From Candidatus Scalindua sp. SCAELEC01 (GTDB lineage Bacteria; Planctomycetota; Brocadiia; Brocadiales; Scalinduaceae), in contig SHMT01000023.1 of NCBI GenBank assembly GCA_004282745.1, forward strand, positions 16,110-80,109: 64,000 nucleotides of DNA, written 5' to 3'. Below the pieces are notes generated by a model. The model was not told where the DNA came from, ran no database searches, and worked only from the letters and a program-made list of their open reading frames with translations. Position 1 is the first letter of the stretch; each line of letters starts with the position of its first letter. The position numbers were made by a program, and so were the translations under genes. Below, in pieces: positions 20,001-26,623 of this stretch.

Positions 20001-20425
20001 ACATCATCCTCTGTGACACTGATATTCCTTTTTGCCGTCTTTGTACCTGAGTAAAGGGCGCTTGCTGCTGCGGCACTGTCAGTTATTCTTGTACTACGCT
20101 GTGATAAAACGTAATCGAAATTATTCCAACAACTTGTAGTGCTATAACTCCCTCCGAAATGGTAAGTGGATACAAAGTAATTCGGCCATTCTGGAGCGAT
20201 CTGGTAATAGGGGATAGTACCCGTATAGGCATTAGTAGCTTCATTATGTTTTATACCATTTCCATCTGCAATCATTAAAATAATGTACTTGGCACTGGAA
20301 GAGCATTGTCCATACGCACCTTCCGTGATAAGGAGGAAAAGGAAAAAGAGTGAAAGACAAAATCTGAATCGCAAAAACCAGCGGTTCTGTTTTATCCTTT
20401 TGTTAACAAAAATTTTATTTACCAT
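14045..20425 (-). CDS. Giant secreted alkaline phosphatase with Big_9/tandem-95 and Ig-like repeats
   Basis: 2126 residues. A signal peptide (residues about 1-40) precedes a PhoA-like alkaline phosphatase domain (about 41-500): metal Asp54 in LMIADG, nucleophile Ser117 in ITDSAAAASAL, EGGAVDWASHSN, VTADHECGRL and NSGDHSNSLVPLYVHG. From about residue 510 come 13 repeats of roughly 95 residues (NDPA...GNDTDSDGTIDP...GQDTFTYTVDDN) of the cadherin-like Big_9 type. Four copies of an Ig-like repeat (SPIPGSTLTTSTVIFQWNAG ... YVRLWYRIGTHWSF) are interleaved. It should release phosphate outside the cell, with the repeats as a stalk or adhesive part. AGGAG precedes the ATG. The last repeat stops at TAG where the other copies read CAG, so the C-terminus may be shortened. 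Confidence 0.92.
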   Translation of the reverse strand: MVNKIFVNKRIKQNRWFLRFRFCLSLFFLFLLITEGAYGQCSSSAKYIILMIADGNGIKHNEATNAYTGTIPYYQIAPEWPNYFVSTYHFGGSYSTTSCWNNFDYVLSQRSTRITDSAAAASALYSGTKTAKRNISVTEDDVDRLLSIGEIARTLNKAVGAVTTVPLSHGTPGAWTSHNDHRSNGYAIADEGFFGDPNITGSSTANLYAGGHGPTFPTVDVLIGDRRDGYVNTAIRNKVANDNIYTLVERLTGVDGGSSLLSAANTSGVTKLAGLFDHIYHTADDSAFAGVVSTNPNLENPTLVDSTTAALTVLNRNTNGFVLMIEGGAVDWASHSNIMDEMIGEKRDFDAAVQAVIDWVENTSNGSSWNNTLVIVTADHECGRLTTGTGFITDTSDPRYDPNDPLGKFTDISDTTLALEKIVSGTGGRRASWVDTNPNDLIDAGETVYWVWNSGDHSNSLVPLYVHGVGAGQFATHATGTDTYRGAYLDNTNVFDVMNSVIMNAPTNTPPVSNADSATTDKDTLVNVNVIANDYDIDGTIDPTTVAIGSVPSNGTAVPKVDGTVDYSPTTGYTGQDTFTYTVDDACGATSTVATVVVTVSAGTGVTPEITSPIPGSTLTTSTVIFQWNAGTQEDLYRLHVGTGPGGKDILWRNNLPATSYTVTGIPINGNTVYVRLWYRIGTHWSFIDYTYQTQGGVNQPPSAVDDPATTTEETLVNINVIGNDTDSDGTIDPTTVTIGSAPSNGTALPKGDGTVDYTPTTGFTGQDTFTYTVDDNLGATSNVATVTVTVSAGTGITPEITSPIPGSTLTTSTVIFQWNAGTQEDLYRLHVGTGPGGKDILWRNNLPATSYTVTGIPINGNTVYVRLWYRIGTHWSFIDYTYQTQGGVNQPPSAVDDPAMTTEETLVNINVIGNDTDSDGTIDPASVAIVSAPGNGTALPKGDGTVDYTPTTGFTGQDTFTYTVNDDLGATSNVATVTVTVNSNVAPVAVNDPATTAMETPININVIGNDTDSDGTIDPTTVTIGSAPTNGTAVAQVDGTVDYTPNTGFTGQDTFTYTVDDNLGTTSNVATVTVTVNSTNIPPVAINDPAMTTEEALVNINVIGNDTDSDGTIDPATVTIVSAPSNGTALPKGDGTVDYTPTTGFTGQDTFTYTVNDNLGATSNVATVTVTVNSNVAPVAVNDPATTTMETLININVIGNDTDSDGTIDPTTVTIGSAPTNGTAVAQVDGTVDYTPNTGFTGQDTFTYTVNDNLGATSNVATVTVTVNSTNIPPVAINDPAMTTEETLVNINVVGNDIDPDGTIDPATVVIASVPANGTAVPKADGTVDYTPTTGFTGQDTFTYTVNDNLGATSNVATVTVTVNATNIPPVAINDPAITTEETLVNINVVGNDIDPDGTIDPATVVIASVPANGTAVPKVDGTVDYTPTTGFTGQDTFTYTVDDNLGATSNVATVMVTVTVNANVPPMAVNDPAVTLKNTLVNINVIGNDADPDGTIDPATVVVANVPSNGTAVPKADGTVDYTPTTGYTGQDTFTYTVDDNLGATSNASTVIITVNSGNTPWMTSPIPTSILTTSTVIFQWSAGTQENLYRLHVGTTGPGSKDIIKQNGFTQTSLPVTGIPINGNTVYVRLWYRIGTKWSFNDYTYQTQGGVNLSPSAVDDPVTTTKDTLLNINVIANDTDPDGTIDPASVAIVTVPANGTALPNVDGTVDYSPNTGFTGQDTFTYTVDDNLGATSNVATVTVVVNANVPPVAINDPAMTTEETLVNINVVGNDIDPDGTIDPATVVIASVPANGTAVPKVDGTVDYTPTTGFTGQDTFTYTVDDNLGATSNVATVTVTVNVNVPPVAINDPAMTTEETLVNINVVGNDIDPDGTIDPASVAIVTVPANGTALPNVDGTVDYTPNSAFMGQDTFTYTVDDNLSATSNVATVTVTVNAANVPPVADNDPATTTENTLVNINVIGNDTDSDGTIDPATVTIVGAPTNGTAVPLSDGTADYTPNTGFTGQDTFTYTVDDNLGATSNVATVTITVNAGDTPTMASPIPGSTLTTSTVLFQWNSGIQENLYRLHVGTTGPGSKDIIKQNGFTQTSLPVTGIPINGSTVYVRLWYRIGTSWSFIDYTYQT
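14060..18906. repeat. Tandem coding repeats inside the phosphatase gene
   Basis: About 285-bp units, 13 copies, highly similar at DNA level (for example GATCAATCGTACCGTC recurs in most units), plus four units of about 285 bp coding for the Ig-like module. Two of the latter, near 17750-18050 and 18320-18620, are almost identical over 300 bp, which points to recent duplication or gene conversion. Confidence 0.9.
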
Positions 20426-20578
20426 TTAAAATGTAACTCCTTTCGGTTCGCCATAAAAAAATCGGTTTGACCATTTATGCGATAGTATATTCGAGTAACG
20501 ATCGTACAAATTATTTCTCTTAAGAAAATCCCGTATGTAAAGTTTTCAGAACGTTTCCTGAAACGATATCGAATTTGA

Positions 20579-21259
20579 TCACTTTTCCCCGTTTTTTATT
20601 TTCTTAATGAACTTAAGCTGCGGTATAAACGTAAAGTCTCTACTGTCAATCTTATCGTTAAAACCCCGTATACTCAGAACGTTCGTACCGGGAAGTAGCT
20701 CATGGGTGAAACCACTAATGTCTAGGTCCTCATTCATCCTTACCTTGTTGCGAATTATTTCAATCCCATTAAGATATGCGATAAAGGCTCCGTCTGAATC
20801 TATCCTGAGGATGATTTTCTCTATGTTATCAAGATCCTCAACCGTAAATTCACGGCGGACATAGACGTTATCATATCTGTTTTTCATATCATTCAGTTTG
20901 AATTTTGATTTACTATTTCCATAGCCAAAACCACTCTTTCCTCGAAGCCATTTCTTATCATCAAACCCTATATGGTTCCATTTAGACCGAGGGTTCTTAT
21001 CGCCCTTGAATAATTTCCATTGCGCTCCATCCAGGATATCCTGACTTTCAGGTCTTATACTCTCTTTTACGGTCTTCAGTTCCGCACCTTTAAGATTGTC
21101 GGATGGATTTGCCTGCACAGACTGTCCATGTACTCCAAGAATTAAAAGAACTACGACCAAAGTGAGGTAATACGTAAAGGTAGTATAAGAATTATTAGCA
21201 ATTCCATTCCGTACATTAGTGTGAAAGGCAAAATTTTTACTTGTATTGTCAATTTTCAT
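20579..21259 (-). CDS. Exported beta-sandwich (galactose-binding-like) protein
   Basis: 226 residues. After a charged N-terminus there is a hydrophobic signal segment (about residues 30-50, ending in VQA). The mature part has the pattern WKLFKGDKNPRSKWNHIGFDDKKWLRGKSGFGYG, then YVRREFTVEDLD and LRIDSDGAFIAYLNGIEIIRN, which I know from jelly-roll, galactose-binding-like domains attached to secreted phosphatases and phytase-like proteins. It lies about 150 bp upstream of the giant alkaline phosphatase on the same strand and probably works with it outside the cell. GGAG precedes the ATG at 21259. Ligand unknown. Confidence 0.7.
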   Translation of the reverse strand: MKIDNTSKNFAFHTNVRNGIANNSYTTFTYYLTLVVVLLILGVHGQSVQANPSDNLKGAELKTVKESIRPESQDILDGAQWKLFKGDKNPRSKWNHIGFDDKKWLRGKSGFGYGNSKSKFKLNDMKNRYDNVYVRREFTVEDLDNIEKIILRIDSDGAFIAYLNGIEIIRNKVRMNEDLDISGFTHELLPGTNVLSIRGFNDKIDSRDFTFIPQLKFIKKIKNGEK

Positions 21260-21713
21260 AACGTCTCCATGAGTAATAAAAAATGAATATATTTAAACTC
21301 TATTATAAACTGCAATCAAAAAAGTTCCCGTAAATTTCCAGATAGTGTATATCTCAAACATATCAACATTCAGCCCAAACAATCTATTCTTGGGATGGTA
21401 GGATAAGTATCTACAGCAAAAATAGCTATTTGTGAGAACTGAAACAAGCAGCCATGGACATTCAACACCCAGGAAGCAGAATCACTGCACTCATTGTGAT
21501 AGTAATTTCTGATAGAGTGCCATATACAGCACGACCGTGTATTTTACCACTAAGAGCGAAACACGTCAATATGACAAACCATGACAGCACGGTAACGTCA
21601 AAGTCTTTTGCCACAGTAATCGAAGCAGTTAATATCTCCGGAGGTTCATAAAACGGTTAAGAAAAAAGAGAAACCATAACTATTAGTATGCAAGATTGGC
21701 AAAAAGAGGTAAA
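21260..21713. other. Non-coding stretch, no gene supported
   Basis: About 450 bp upstream of the beta-sandwich gene, ending at a MITE. A 65-codon open frame at 21454-21651 has no ribosome site, no signal and no family likeness, so I do not call it. Promoters for the minus-strand pair are expected here but not obvious. Confidence 0.5.
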
Positions 21714-21889
21714 TAGTGTTTGAACGAAAACTCCCAAGCTTGCATACACTTGGAAGGCAAGCCATCTACTGCGTTGCCGCAATAATTTCGCAATCCTCAA
21801 GAACAATTGTACGTTCCGGTTACGAAATTATTACGCGCCTTGTGCCTAGGCACTTTTCATTCAAACACAGGGTTTTCGTTCAGACACTA
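21714..21889. repeat. TA-flanked MITE, family 2, longest copy
   Basis: TAGTGTTTGAACGAAAAC at the left and GTTTTCGTTCAGACACTA at the right, flanked by TA dinucleotides. Relative to the 149-bp copies it carries about 26 extra bases (AAGCTTGCATACACTTGGAA region) after the left end. The centre holds an internal palindrome around GTACAATTGTAC-like sequence and CGTTCCGGTTACGAAATTATT. Confidence 0.9.
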
Positions 21890-22096
21890 AATAAATCGGG
21901 ACCATCCCGATAAACGTGAAGTGAGAGCAAGAAATTTGATATTCGTCAGATTTGTTCTGTTTTATTTTAAAAACTTTTGCGATACAATCTTTTATCAGAT
22001 ACTTTGACATGGCCGTGGTTAATAAAATATTAATCCCTAGAATGGCAAAAATCGGCAGGATGAATCCGTTCGGACAGGTAAAGTGCTTTTACATAA

Positions 22097-22349
22097 TATA
22101 GACAAAAACCGATTTTGTTTTCGGTTTTGCCTGTCCCCGCCAGAAAGAGCGTCTCCCGCCCGGCCTGTCAGCCATTCGGACGGGGGCTGGCGAACGGCAG
22201 ACATGTCGGGCGGGCTAAAAACCACATCTTGGCTGCCTGCCCGACATGTCGTTCAGTCGGGCCGTTATCCCCGGACAATAGGCGCTGAGGACCTTACTCG
22301 CTCTGTTCTTTCTCGGATTTTATCCGAAAACCATTATGAAATGAGTATA
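22097..22349. repeat. MITE-like element, family 3, copy 2 (long)
   Basis: Inverted relative to the copy at 11523: it starts TATAGACAAAAACCGATTTTG and ends CCGAAAACCATTATGAAATGAGTATA. The interior is GC-rich, unlike its surroundings, and full of hairpins (CGGGCGGG, GACATGTCGGGC, CCCGACATGTC). It ends 5 bp from the hemB stop codon, so it could act as hemB's 3-prime structure. Confidence 0.7.
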
Positions 22350-22354
22350 TTCGG

Positions 22355-23350
22355 TTAGCACTCTTTGAGCCAGCGTGCAGCATCTTTTGCCCAATAGGTG
22401 AGGATAATGTCTGCGCCTGCCCGTTTCATTCCCATTAATGATTCCATGGCAACGTTTTTCTCATCAATCCACCCCTTTTCATGGGCCGCCTTTACCATCG
22501 AAAATTCACCGCTCACGTTGTAAGCGGCTACAGGGTATTCGAAAGTGTCTTTAATGAGCCTGATAATGTCAAGATACGGCAGTGCTGGTTTTACCATTAC
22601 AATATCCGCTCCCTCGTCTATGTCCAGAGATACTTCGCGCAACGCTTCCCTCGCATTTGCCGGGTCCATCTGGTATGATTTTCTATCACCAAAACTCGGT
22701 GGCGATTCGGCAGCATCCCTGAAAGGCCCATAAAATGCTGAGGCATACTTAGCTGCATAAGACATTATGGGGATCTCCCCGTAACCGCTCCCGTCAAGGA
22801 TAGTCCGGATAGCATCCACACGGCCATCCATCATGTCACTTGGAGCAACAATGTCAACACCTGCGTCTGCATGGGAGAGAGCTTCGCGCGAGAGGAGCTT
22901 TAGAGTTTCATCATTGTCTACTTGATGCTCCCCCGTTTTCTCATCCTTCCTTATATACCCACAATGACCATGGTCTGTATACTCGCACATGCAGACATCT
23001 GTGATGACAAGGATGTTGGAAACATTTTTCTTAATTGCCCTGATCGCTTTTTGTATAATACCGTCTTCAGCATACGCTTCGGTCCCTAATTCGTCTTTTT
23101 TTTCGGGAATGCCGAATAAGATAACGCCAGGTATGCCAAGATCTGCAAGTTCTCGAACCTCTTCTACTAAGGTATCAACTGAGAATTGATAATTTCCCGG
23201 CATTGAAACGATTTCACGCTTAAGGCTACTTCCGGGACGTACAAAAAGGGGCATAATGAGGTCATTAACTGAGAGATGCTCCTCGCGGACGAGTGCCCGC
23301 ATCAATTTGTTACTTCTTAATCTTCGAGGTCGATACTTTGGGAAATGCAT
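22355..23350 (-). CDS. hemB: Delta-aminolevulinic acid dehydratase (porphobilinogen synthase)
   Basis: 331 residues, standard length. It condenses two 5-aminolevulinate molecules into porphobilinogen, an early step of heme and corrinoid synthesis in the cytoplasm. Visible motifs: [12 protein letters not shown] at the start, the zinc-ligand set [14 protein letters not shown], the first Schiff-base lysine in [18 protein letters not shown] and the catalytic lysine in [14 protein letters not shown]. The three Cys imply the zinc-dependent type. No other heme gene is adjacent, but the probable cobamide-ligand genes downstream share this tetrapyrrole context. Confidence 0.97.
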   Translation of the reverse strand: MHFPKYRPRRLRSNKLMRALVREEHLSVNDLIMPLFVRPGSSLKREIVSMPGNYQFSVDTLVEEVRELADLGIPGVILFGIPEKKDELGTEAYAEDGIIQKAIRAIKKNVSNILVITDVCMCEYTDHGHCGYIRKDEKTGEHQVDNDETLKLLSREALSHADAGVDIVAPSDMMDGRVDAIRTILDGSGYGEIPIMSYAAKYASAFYGPFRDAAESPPSFGDRKSYQMDPANAREALREVSLDIDEGADIVMVKPALPYLDIIRLIKDTFEYPVAAYNVSGEFSMVKAAHEKGWIDEKNVAMESLMGMKRAGADIILTYWAKDAARWLKEC

Positions 23351-23608
23351 GGTATAGTTCCTTAATAAGTGGTCCTAAATTGTTAAAGATTGCTGACTTT
23401 GCCATTCATTGCAATCGATATATCTTATTATATATGCATAATCATTTACGAAATGGTTCAGTGTATAATTAAATGTAGTATTGTCAAATAGTATTTAAAG
23501 GGATGCCAGAAATTCCGTTCATAACGGTGTGCAAGGGGGAATGGGGAACGGGATAGAGAAGACGAGGCAGAGCTTTTACTGATAAACATTTATGGGGAGA
23601 TTTAGCAT

Positions 23609-24178
23609 ATGGAGGAGTTAATACAATTTCTTTTCGAGGTGGGTCATCTGAAAAATGTGGATAGAAGTGGATGGTGGTTACTTGGAAACAGAGCTCCGGA
23701 GAGTGTTGCCGAACACTCGTTCCGCTGTGCAATTGTAGGATATATATTGGCAAAATTGGAAAATGTTGATGTGTCGAAGGTGATTATAATGTGTCTTTTT
23801 CATGATGTTCATGAGGCGAGGACAAATGATCTCCACAAAATAGCACAAGGCTACCTAAAACATGATGAAGCAGAGGCCACAGTTTCAAATGAGCAGTTCG
23901 GACCATTAAAGGCTCATATAGGAGAAGAGATAGAAAGTGTGATAAATGAGTTAGTAAATCAGGAGAGTGAGGAGAGCATAGTTGCCAAAGACGCTGATAT
24001 TTTGGAGTGCGCGATGCAGGCGAGAGAGTATCAGCTCCAAGGCTATGATGCTGCCATTGACTGGGTCGATAGGGCTAAAGAGAGGTTAAGGACGGGAGCA
24101 TCAAAAAAAATGTTAGCAATCGTTGAACACTCTGATCCGAATGAGTGGTGGAAGAAGCTGAAGGAACAGCAGACTTAA
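23609..24178 (+). CDS. HD-domain hydrolase, YfbR-like 5'-nucleotidase family
   Basis: 189 residues. Metal ligands of an HD_3 domain are visible: ESVAEHSFRCAIVGYILA, then LFHDVHEARTNDL, and a later Asp in VAKDADILECAMQ. Relatives dephosphorylate deoxynucleoside monophosphates; the substrate here is a guess. Preceded by GGGGAG at a good distance from the ATG. It lies between hemB, which points away, and the ThiC-family gene, with about 290 bp before the latter. Confidence 0.88.
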   Translation: MEELIQFLFEVGHLKNVDRSGWWLLGNRAPESVAEHSFRCAIVGYILAKLENVDVSKVIIMCLFHDVHEARTNDLHKIAQGYLKHDEAEATVSNEQFGPLKAHIGEEIESVINELVNQESEESIVAKDADILECAMQAREYQLQGYDAAIDWVDRAKERLRTGASKKMLAIVEHSDPNEWWKKLKEQQT

Positions 24179-24387
24179 TTCAATTTCCACCTCTTGATCT
24201 ATGAGGTACAAAAAGAGTCCTTGAATGGAAACCCTTTGGTTGAGCAATAACTGCGAAGATACAAGGTTCGATGGTTTTCTTCTGGGAGCAAATTCATAAA
24301 AGGGTACTTAAGTACTTGATTATCATGGTGTTTGTACAGAAAGTTAGTAGTGAAGTCGTTTTCATTTTACCATATACTAAAAACATT

Positions 24388-24416
24388 TTGACAATTCTGG
24401 CTTATTATCCTAGAAT
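24388..24416 (+). promoter_or_regulatory. Sigma-70-type promoter for the ThiC-family gene
   Basis: TTGACA at 24388-24393, a 17-base spacer and TAGAAT at 24411-24416, about 50 bases before the ATG at 24468. I see neither a TPP riboswitch nor a cobalamin riboswitch between this promoter and the gene. Confidence 0.65.
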
Positions 24417-24467
24417 TTTACCATATTCTAGCGGTAATTTTATGTCAGTTAAAAAGGGGAAGAGAGA

Positions 24468-25796
24468 ATGAAGACTCAACTCGATAGGGCGAGGGATGGA
24501 GAGATAACGCCTCAGATGAGCGAAGCGGCAAAATATGATGATGTGAGCCCTGAATTTATCCGTGAGGGTATTGCGAAAGGTCAGATTGTAATTTATGGCA
24601 ATCCGCAAAGAGATGCACGGGTAGTTGGTATTGGGAAAGGGCTTAGAACAAAGATTAATGCGAGCATTGGGACTTCTCCGGATATTATAGATTTTGATAT
24701 GGAAGTGGAAAAGGCACAGATTGCGGAAAAAACCGGCGCTGATACGCTGATGGAACTTTCAACGGGCGGTGATATGGCAGAAGTGAGAAGGCTGGTGCTT
24801 GATGCTACAACATTAACGGTAGGGACCGTGCCTCTCTATGAGGCTGCCATAGGGACTATCAATAAAAAAGGTTCTGTTGTCCACATGGAAGCAGATTATC
24901 TGTTTGAAATTATTGAAAAGCAGGCAGCGGAGGGAATTGGCTTTATGGCAATCCATTGTGGCATCAACCTCATTACCTTAGAACGTTTAAAGAGACAGGG
25001 ATACCGGTTTGGAGGGTTGGTGAGCAGAGGTGGCTCTTTTTTGACTGCATGGATGAACCACAATAAGCGGGAAAACCCCCTCTATGACCAGATTGATAGA
25101 CTTATTGATATCATGAAAAAATACGACGTTATCTTAAGTCTCGGAAATGGGTTGAGAGCCGGAGCGGTACATGATAGTACCGATAGGGCCCAGATTCAGG
25201 AGTTAATCATTAACTCAGAGGTTGCAGAATACGCCCAGAAGAGGGGGGTACAAATCATTGTGGAAGGGCCCGGACACATCCCTATTGATGAAATAGAAGC
25301 AAACGTTATCATTCAGAAAAGGATGAGTAATAATGCACCATTTTATATGCTTGGTCCAATTACAACTGATGTCGCACCCGGATATGATCATATCACATCG
25401 GCGATCGGTGCCGCTCTGTCATCTCGATATGGCGCTGACTTTATCTGCTATGTGACACCGCCGGAACACCTTGCTCTTCCAAAACCTGATGATGTAAGAG
25501 AGGGTGTCATTGCTGCCAAGATTGCCGCTCACGTTGGTGACATGGTTAAACTTGGTGATAAAGTAAAAAACCGGGACTTAAAGATGGGTATTGCAAGGCG
25601 AGATCTTGATTGGAATACACAGTATGAGACTGCCATTACGTCAGAAAAGGCAAAACAGATAAGAGATGAGAGACCACCTGTGGAAGATGATACCTGCACC
25701 ATGTGCGGGAGTGTCTGTTCACTCAAGGGTGTGAGGGAGTATTACGAAGAGGATTTAAATGGAAGTAGAAAGAAATCCTATTCAACGGCATTGTAA
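24468..25796 (+). CDS. bzaF: ThiC-family radical SAM enzyme, probably 5-hydroxybenzimidazole synthase (BzaF)
   Basis: 442 residues, the short form of the ThiC family. ThiC makes the thiamine pyrimidine, and its paralog BzaF makes 5-hydroxybenzimidazole, both from aminoimidazole ribotide with a 4Fe-4S cluster. Family motifs: ITPQMSEAAK, TKINASIGTSPD, ADTLMELSTGGDMAE, VEGPGHIPIDEIEAN, DVAPGYDHITSAIGA, YVTPPEHLALP. Cluster cysteines 410, 413 and 417 are in CTMCGSVC. Two spots differ from the usual ThiC (SLGNGLRAG where ThiC has GDGLRPG, and IGAALSS where ThiC has IGGA), as I recall for BzaF. The neighbours are a B12-binding radical SAM enzyme and an O-methyltransferase, the BzaD/BzaC pair, and no TPP riboswitch is seen. 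True ThiC remains the alternative. SD: GGGGAAGAGAG. Confidence 0.8.
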   Translation: MKTQLDRARDGEITPQMSEAAKYDDVSPEFIREGIAKGQIVIYGNPQRDARVVGIGKGLRTKINASIGTSPDIIDFDMEVEKAQIAEKTGADTLMELSTGGDMAEVRRLVLDATTLTVGTVPLYEAAIGTINKKGSVVHMEADYLFEIIEKQAAEGIGFMAIHCGINLITLERLKRQGYRFGGLVSRGGSFLTAWMNHNKRENPLYDQIDRLIDIMKKYDVILSLGNGLRAGAVHDSTDRAQIQELIINSEVAEYAQKRGVQIIVEGPGHIPIDEIEANVIIQKRMSNNAPFYMLGPITTDVAPGYDHITSAIGAALSSRYGADFICYVTPPEHLALPKPDDVREGVIAAKIAAHVGDMVKLGDKVKNRDLKMGIARRDLDWNTQYETAITSEKAKQIRDERPPVEDDTCTMCGSVCSLKGVREYYEEDLNGSRKKSYSTAL

Positions 25797-25884
25797 AACA
25801 CTTTCCATTTTGTTAAATTTGAGAGAATGTAGCAAGCTCTGTGTCTTTGTGTGAGGGTTAGTAATTTAGGAAAACGGTACAAGT

Positions 25885-26442
25885 ATGGATTGGCACGTAA
25901 ACAAAGGGGCAAAGAACTGTTCTTGTTGCCAAAAGCTGTTTGAAGAAGAGGAGGAATATTTCTCTGCACTGTATGACAATGCTGTTGCCTATACGAGAAA
26001 GGATCTCTGCTTAAATTGCTGGGACATGAAGCATGATGGGGATTTGTTTTCTTATTGGAAAACAAAAGTTCAGAAAAAGTCTGAGCCCGTGCGGCAATAT
26101 GCGAACATAGAGGTATTTTATGATCTGTTTGTTCGTTCAGAAAGTGAAGATAATGCTTCAAATAAAAACTTTCGCTATGTTCTTGCTCTCTATTTAATGA
26201 GAAAAAAAGTGTTAACACTAAAGGCGATAAACCGAGAAAATGGCGATGAGTTTCTGGTACTGCAAAACAGTAAGGAAGAGAAAGAGACGAGGGTCTTGAA
26301 TCCGAAACTGAACCAAGAGGGGATACTAGCGGTTAAAGAGGAGATTGGTAACTTGATAGGGTGTTCAACACAAAATGGATCTCAGGAAGCAGTAAAGGGG
26401 GGAGCATCAGCGGTTGCCTCAAACGGTGAAAAGGGTCATTAA
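25885..26442 (+). CDS. Conserved-looking zinc-ribbon protein of unknown function
   Basis: 185 residues. The N-terminal third has two CxxC pairs (NCSCCQKLF and LCLNCWDMK) about 30 residues apart, which should form one zinc site; the middle is helical (FRYVLALYLMRKKVL), and the C-terminal tail is low-complexity Gly/Ala/Ser. No signal peptide, so cytoplasmic. I do not recognise a named family. It lies about 90 bp after the ThiC-family gene on the same strand and may be cotranscribed; a separate promoter appears to serve the radical SAM gene that follows. Confidence 0.7.
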   Translation: MDWHVNKGAKNCSCCQKLFEEEEEYFSALYDNAVAYTRKDLCLNCWDMKHDGDLFSYWKTKVQKKSEPVRQYANIEVFYDLFVRSESEDNASNKNFRYVLALYLMRKKVLTLKAINRENGDEFLVLQNSKEEKETRVLNPKLNQEGILAVKEEIGNLIGCSTQNGSQEAVKGGASAVASNGEKGH

Positions 26443-26549
26443 CGGTAGAAAGTAAACTACCCGTCAACTTCGTTAGTTTGATATTGCACAAATCACCAAG
26501 TATTTGTGAATACTTGTGTACATGAGAATGTTTCGGTAGCACAATCATC

Positions 26550-26579
26550 TTGACAATTCTTGCCTAATCACAATAGTTA
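26550..26579 (+). promoter_or_regulatory. Possible sigma-70 promoter before the radical SAM gene
   Basis: TTGACA at 26550-26555 and a weak TAGTTA at 26574-26579 with an 18-base spacer. The -35 box plus the next five bases (TTGACAATTCT) are identical to the promoter in front of the ThiC-family gene, which supports common control of the two. Confidence 0.4.
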
Positions 26580-26623
26580 CGTTCAAACCCTAATTACCGT
26601 TTAGGAATACTCTTTAGAATTAA

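Noticed and set aside
21454..21651. 65-codon plus-strand frame between the phosphatase pair and hemB
   Set aside because: No ribosome site or recognisable domain, in a repeat-rich gap.
24179..24467. TPP or cobalamin riboswitch upstream of the ThiC-family gene
   Set aside because: I looked for CTGAGA and ACCTGA-type TPP boxes and for the B12 box and found neither; only a sigma-70-like promoter is visible.
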